The notes under the pieces are model-generated. The model was not told the origin of the DNA, searched no databases, and worked only from the letters and a program-made list of their open reading frames with translations. Below, piece by piece: positions 60,211 to 64,000 of a stretch of DNA of 64,000 bases. Origin of the DNA: Bradyrhizobium algeriense (lineage in GTDB: Bacteria > Pseudomonadota > Alphaproteobacteria > Rhizobiales > Xanthobacteraceae); NCBI RefSeq assembly GCF_036924595.1, contig NZ_JAZHRV010000001.1, positions 4,774,001 to 4,838,000 of the forward strand, read 5' to 3'. Every line of letters starts with the position of its first letter. Within the stretch, counting starts at the first letter, position 1. A program made the translations under genes and the position numbers.

Positions 60211-62154
60211 ATGAACATCGAAGTATCGCGCAAGAAGCTCGATCTGTCGTCGGCCATCGCAGAGGGTGACATCCGCGTGTTGCTGATGGTTCTGGTGCAC
60301 ATGACCGGAGATGAGCGCTGGCTGGAACCACCCTACAAGCCGAAGCGCGACGTGCGGCTGATTCCGGATCCGCAAGCCGGCGTCCCGCCGGAAATCCAGG
60401 CCGAAATCCGCGCCGCCGTGCTGAAGTTGTTCGAAAACGGCGAACCGAAGCCCGTCATTACTGACCCCGGCGACGAGCTGATGCTGAAGATGATGCGCGC
60501 GACACTCGGCGAGAACGTCACGCCGGAATATGCGCCATTGATGCGCGAGGAAATGGGTTTCATTCCCCGAGAGGCACGCTGGACCAAACCTCCTTCCGGT
60601 GAGAAGTTGGCGCAGCAACATGTCTTGATCGTCGGCGCCGGCGTCTGCGCCATCGCGCTGGGCGTCTCCCTTGGCCGCCTCGGCATCCCCTACACCATCG
60701 TCGAGAAGAACGACGAACTCGGCGGCACCTGGTACGTCAACCGCTATCCCGGTTGCGGCGTCGATACGCCGAACCATTCCTATTCCTTCTCGTTCGGCGC
60801 GCGCAACCCGTGGACGCGTTATTTCGCCCAGCGCCAGGAATTGCTCGACTACCTCAAGAAGGTCGCGCTCGAATACGACATCCGCAAACATCTCCGCCTC
60901 AACACCGAGCTGAAATCGTCGCACTGGGACGAGAACAAGCGGCGCTGGATCTCCACGTTAAAGACCGCCGATGGCGAGGAGACCTTTGAGTCGACCACGC
61001 TGGTCAGCGCGATCGGCCAACTCAACGACCCCTCACCTGCGCACTTCAAGGGCGAGGAGGATTTCAAGGGTGAGATGCTGCACTCGGCCTTGTGGACCGA
61101 TGACATCAAGCTCGACGGCAAACATGTCGCCGTCATCGGCACCGGTGCAACCGCCATGCAGCTGGTGCCCTCGATCGCCGACCGCGTCGCGTCGGTCACC
61201 ATCTACCAACGCACCGCGCAATGGGCGCGCCCCGTGGCAGGCTATTCCGATCCCATCACCGAAGGCGCACGGTGGCTGCTCGCGCATTTGCCGTTTTACG
61301 TGCAGTGGTATCGCTTCAACATGTTCTGGCGCTACGGCGACGGTCTGTTGCCGTTCCTGCGCAAGGACCCGGATTGGCCGCATCCTGAGCGCGCCGTGAA
61401 CAAGGGCAATGACCGGCATCGCGAGGAGTTGACGGATTTCATCCTGTCCGAACTGAAGGGCCGTCCCGATCTCATCGAGAAATGCGTCCCGACCTATCCG
61501 CCCTATGGCAAGCGCATCCTGCTCGACAACAACTGGTTCAGGACGCTGACGAAGCCGAATGTCGAACTGGTCACCGACAAGATCGATCATCTCGCTCACG
61601 ACGGCATCGTCGCCTCCGACGGCAAGCTGCGGCCTGCGGACGTCATCGTCATCTCGACCGGATTCAAGGTCACGGAGATGGCGGCGCGCCTCAATATCAC
61701 CGGACGCGGCGGCAAGAATCTTAAGGTGGCTTGGGCCGACGACAACCCGACCGCCTATCTCGGGCTCACCGTGCCGGACTTTCCGAATCTCTTCGTGATG
61801 CTCGGTCCCAATTCAGGCCCCGCGCACGGCGGCAGCGTGATCTTCCAGTCGGAATGCCAGAGCCGGTACATCTCCGCTTGCCTCGTTGAGATGATCGAGC
61901 AAGGCATCGCTGCGGTCGATGTTCGCCCCGAGGCGCACAATCAATACATCAGACAAGTTGATGCCGAGCATGAGCAGTTGATCTGGACTCACCCAGGCAT
62001 GACTACGTATTATCGCAACAGCCAAGGTCGAGTGTTTTCGGCGATGCCGTGGCGGTTCGTGGATTATTGGGCGATGACCCACGACCCCGACCTACGGGAC
62101 TACCGCCAGACAAGGCTTGAACCAGTTCCCGGGAACCAGTCGCGCGCGAGTTGA
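60211..62154 (+). CDS. Flavin-containing Baeyer-Villiger-type monooxygenase
   Basis: The 647-residue enzyme has an FAD Rossmann motif (VLIVGAGVCAIALGVSLGRL near 141-160), ELGGTWYVNRYPGCGVDTPN near 170-190, and a fingerprint close to FxGxxxHxxxW (FKGEMLHSALWTDD near 283-296). A second Rossmann motif for NADPH (VAVIGTGATAMQLVPSIADR) follows. An N-terminal extension of 130 residues precedes FAD binding, as in the 640-residue subgroup that includes 4-hydroxyacetophenone monooxygenase. It would turn a ketone into an ester or lactone. ATG 60211 is favoured by GAGGA; 60205 is possible. Confidence 0.88.
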   Translation: MNIEVSRKKLDLSSAIAEGDIRVLLMVLVHMTGDERWLEPPYKPKRDVRLIPDPQAGVPPEIQAEIRAAVLKLFENGEPKPVITDPGDELMLKMMRATLGENVTPEYAPLMREEMGFIPREARWTKPPSGEKLAQQHVLIVGAGVCAIALGVSLGRLGIPYTIVEKNDELGGTWYVNRYPGCGVDTPNHSYSFSFGARNPWTRYFAQRQELLDYLKKVALEYDIRKHLRLNTELKSSHWDENKRRWISTLKTADGEETFESTTLVSAIGQLNDPSPAHFKGEEDFKGEMLHSALWTDDIKLDGKHVAVIGTGATAMQLVPSIADRVASVTIYQRTAQWARPVAGYSDPITEGARWLLAHLPFYVQWYRFNMFWRYGDGLLPFLRKDPDWPHPERAVNKGNDRHREELTDFILSELKGRPDLIEKCVPTYPPYGKRILLDNNWFRTLTKPNVELVTDKIDHLAHDGIVASDGKLRPADVIVISTGFKVTEMAARLNITGRGGKNLKVAWADDNPTAYLGLTVPDFPNLFVMLGPNSGPAHGGSVIFQSECQSRYISACLVEMIEQGIAAVDVRPEAHNQYIRQVDAEHEQLIWTHPGMTTYYRNSQGRVFSAMPWRFVDYWAMTHDPDLRDYRQTRLEPVPGNQSRAS

Positions 62155-62532
62155 CTTTGGGATGGCTTGACACCGGCCGGCATCTGCCGCAGCATTTCGA
62201 TGCTGCACCTGTTGGAGTCACGGAGCGGGGTGGCTCCCCACTTCGCAGGCATTGGCGCTTCGGTGAGATGATCGAGACGACACGCAGCGGAAGCGGACGA
62301 AAGTCCGTCGGCCAACTCTTGAGGAGGAGCATGACGCCACCGGATCAGACTGGTGACCTTGCTCATCGCAAGGTCAGGGTGCGGTCGAGGTCATAAGCAG
62401 CTGCCAGCCTCGTTGCGCCTTCAACAATTCGAACGACATATCCGCGGGACTGGAGCGCAAAGGCCACGCGCTGCCGGATCCTGAGATCATACTGGTGTCT
62501 ACCAGAAATCCTTCGCCTAAAACGAAGATGTC

Positions 62533-62575
62533 GGGCCCCGCGATGCTCTCATGCACCGGGGCCCATTCGTTTTTG
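62533..62575 (+). terminator. Rho-independent terminator
   Basis: GGGCCCCG (62533-62540) and CGGGGCCC (62557-62564) form an 8-bp stem followed by ATTCGTTTTT. It would end transcription from the monooxygenase operon before the isomerase gene. Confidence 0.75.
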
Positions 62576-62605
62576 GAATATCAAAACCTTTGGAATATCA
62601 AAACC
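62572..62605. repeat. Perfect 17-bp tandem duplication
   Basis: TTTGGAATATCAAAACC occurs twice with no gap (62572-62588, 62589-62605), directly after the terminator and 64 bp before the isomerase start. It might be a duplicated regulator site or a slippage product. Confidence 0.85.
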
Positions 62606-62669
62606 GCGCCGCATGGTTCCATGCTCTGTTCGGATCGGGAATACTGATCCGATCGAACAAGGATACACC

Positions 62670-63299
62670 ATGGATAAGCCGCGCGTACGAATCTACACCG
62701 ACTACAAGAGCCCCTATGCGTTCGTCGCCAACAAGCGGCTGTTTGAACTCGAGGACGCTCATGGCGTCGAACTCGAATGGCTGCCCTACACGCTGCGCAT
62801 TCCAGAATTCATGGGCACGGTGGAAGAGCGCACGCCGCATTTCTGGCGCAAGGTGCGCTACGCCTATATGGACGCGCGCCGCTATGCCAATGCGCAGGGC
62901 CTCACCATGAAGGGGCCGCGGCGCATTTACGACGGCTTCTATTCCAGCGCCGGCATGCTGTTCGCACAGCGCCATGGCTTGTTCCGGCCCTATCACGACA
63001 CGGTATTCCGTCGCTTCTGGAGCCATGATCTCGAAATCGACGAGCTGTCGGACATTTCGGGCGTGATCGCATCGATCGGCGGCTCGGCCGAGGCGTTCGA
63101 GGCTTACGTCCACGGCCCGGCGCGGGCCGAACACGACCGCATCATCGATGAAGCGGAAGCGCTCGGCGTGTTCGGCGTGCCGACCATGGTCTTCAACAGC
63201 GAATTGTTCTGGGGCGGCGATCGCATCGACATGTTGATCGAGCGCATCAGGAACCCGGAGTCGATCGCGACGGCGCTGGGCGGCCGTCATCGCAAGTAA
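62670..63299 (+). CDS. DsbA-family protein, 2-hydroxychromene-2-carboxylate isomerase type
   Basis: The 209-residue thioredoxin-fold product begins RVRIYTDYKSPYAFVANKRL, where the DsbA CxxC is replaced by SPYA, as in kappa-class GST/HCCA isomerases. It also has EALGVFGVPTMVFNSELFWG near 166-185. These enzymes isomerise aromatic breakdown intermediates using glutathione. AAGG precedes the ATG. It stands between the monooxygenase operon and a convergent GST gene, in line with glutathione-dependent catabolism. Confidence 0.87.
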   Translation: MDKPRVRIYTDYKSPYAFVANKRLFELEDAHGVELEWLPYTLRIPEFMGTVEERTPHFWRKVRYAYMDARRYANAQGLTMKGPRRIYDGFYSSAGMLFAQRHGLFRPYHDTVFRRFWSHDLEIDELSDISGVIASIGGSAEAFEAYVHGPARAEHDRIIDEAEALGVFGVPTMVFNSELFWGGDRIDMLIERIRNPESIATALGGRHRK

Positions 63300-63322
63300 A
63301 AAATTTCCGAAACGCTGAACAC

Positions 63323-64000
63323 CTAGCCGACGGCCAAATGCGGCCAGCACCCGGTGCGCTCCAGCACCGGCCGCAACGCAGCCCGGCTCTCAGCATCGAG
63401 GGCGGCTAACTTGTCACGAAGTTGTTGCAGGCACTTCACCTGATATTTGAATGGCGCCAGCGCATAAGGCATGCCCCAAACATTCATCTCCAGCCGCTCA
63501 AGGCCTTTGGCAAACGCTTCGGCGTTGGCGACCAGGAACGGCAGATAGAGCTCGCCGGCAATTCGCAATAGCGCCTCGGCCATGCCGCCGAACGCCTGCT
63601 CGCGCGAATGCCAATCGCCCTCGACCCCCGATGCATCGTCCAGCCGCCGCACCCAGTGATCGGTAAACGGCGCCTTCGCGCGCATGATCCGCATCGGCGT
63701 CGGGTCGGTGGCCATCTCGCTGAGTTGGCCGAACCAGGCGAAATCGGCAAGCGATGGCCGGCGGCCGAACAGATAATTGGACATGCCGACATGCGGTTCG
63801 AACGCCGCCAGCATCCGCAAGTAACTCTCTTCCAGCAGCGGCTTGTTTTCCGCCGTCGCGCCGAGAATGACCATGCGCGAAATCTGCCGCTGGCGGAATT
63901 GCTCGATTTCCTCCGGGCTGCCCGTCTCGGCCTCCGAGACCGACCACTCCTCTCCCGCCCAGCGCGAGACATAGGCCTGATCTTCCGGATCCCACCAGCG
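63323..64000 (-). CDS. Glutathione S-transferase family protein, N-terminus outside window
   Basis: The visible 225 residues are mostly the helical C-terminal GST domain: MLAAFEPHVGMSNYLFGRRP, then SLADFAWFGQLSEMATDPTP with the conserved Asp of the N-capping box. Upstream residues RWWDPEDQAYVSRWAGEEWS are open to the window's right edge, so the thioredoxin-fold N-terminal domain is cut off. It is probably one of the long GST-related proteins seen with aromatic catabolism. Partial, so exact class is unknown. Confidence 0.75.
   Translation of the reverse strand, partial: RWWDPEDQAYVSRWAGEEWSVSEAETGSPEEIEQFRQRQISRMVILGATAENKPLLEESYLRMLAAFEPHVGMSNYLFGRRPSLADFAWFGQLSEMATDPTPMRIMRAKAPFTDHWVRRLDDASGVEGDWHSREQAFGGMAEALLRIAGELYLPFLVANAEAFAKGLERLEMNVWGMPYALAPFKYQVKCLQQLRDKLAALDAESRAALRPVLERTGCWPHLAVG

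Larger units (their letters stand above)
62155..62669. other. Non-coding stretch with duplication and hairpin
   Basis: No coding frame of good quality was found in these 515 bp; minus-strand frames look like chance. It contains a hairpin with T-run (62533-62576) and a perfect tandem duplication of TTTGGAATATCAAAACC (62572-62588 and 62589-62605). It may hold a fully eroded gene. Confidence 0.5.

Noticed and set aside
62100..62556. Minus-strand frames of 60 to 109 residues after the monooxygenase
   Set aside because: Residue patterns are low quality, they overlap the monooxygenase 3' end or the terminator, and no ribosome sites fit.
1..64000. rRNA or tRNA genes, including a tRNA as prophage attachment site
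   Set aside because: No tRNA-like cloverleaf or rRNA sequence was recognised, including at both prophage borders.

Overview
The window looks like chromosome of a Bradyrhizobium-type alphaproteobacterium (order Hyphomicrobiales). The reasons are high G+C, a GcrA-type regulator, a phasin, an OpgC-type glucan succinylase, several ABC/TRAP substrate-binding proteins and CoA-dependent degradative genes, and palindromic intergenic repeats of the kind common in Bradyrhizobium. This is inferred from protein families and repeats; no rRNA or tRNA gene is visible to confirm it.

Layout. 1-5053: the start of a Bug/TctC-type binding protein, then a complete ABC importer operon (binding protein, two permeases, ATPase) ending in a class III-type phosphodiesterase. 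5239-14201: accessory catabolism, with a zinc alcohol dehydrogenase, a three-subunit molybdenum hydroxylase, an LLM flavin monooxygenase, a NodB-like hydrolase, and a two-component flavin monooxygenase with its reductase. 14335-24207: a decayed prophage read on the minus strand. It keeps terminase small subunit, an N-terminal scrap of large terminase, tail fibre, endolysin and holin-like genes, but portal, capsid and most tail genes are gone. Two cargo cassettes interrupt it; each pairs a small exported protein with a larger protein that has a proline-rich tail. A plus-strand methyltransferase is also inserted. 24471-26850: composite repeats and small conserved genes (phasin, zinc ribbon, small membrane proteins).

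27016-36402 holds an FMN-dependent 2-hydroxyacid dehydrogenase, a CaiB/BaiF CoA-transferase, a GFA-family protein, a frameshifted methanethiol methyltransferase (mddA) gene, a winged-helix/TPR regulator, a secreted protein and a BamA-like outer membrane protein. 36383-38921 is a compact control region: a GcrA paralogue and an S24 (CI/LexA-like) repressor diverge from a promoter region with three 17-bp palindromic operators, and two more operators frame the promoter of the next gene. 39094-46396 carries OpgC, a membrane-anchored NagZ-like hydrolase, and a membrane protein with a two-component system.

46505-62154 is a large degradative locus: thiolase (broken by three frameshifts), CoA-ester lyase, MaoC hydratase, enoyl-CoA hydratase, a CaiB CoA-transferase split by a segment with an orphan TAXI binding protein, and a branched-chain-amino-acid-type ABC importer (LivFGMHK). 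Divergent from these are acyl-CoA synthetase, TetR regulator, SDR and Baeyer-Villiger-type monooxygenase. A DsbA-like isomerase and a partial GST follow. Together these genes suggest import, oxygenation, CoA activation and beta-oxidation-like breakdown of a cyclic or aromatic acid, but the two broken genes suggest the lower part is decaying.

The most unusual features are the two prophage cargo cassettes sharing an upstream 18-bp sequence, and the S24-GcrA regulon with its five operators.
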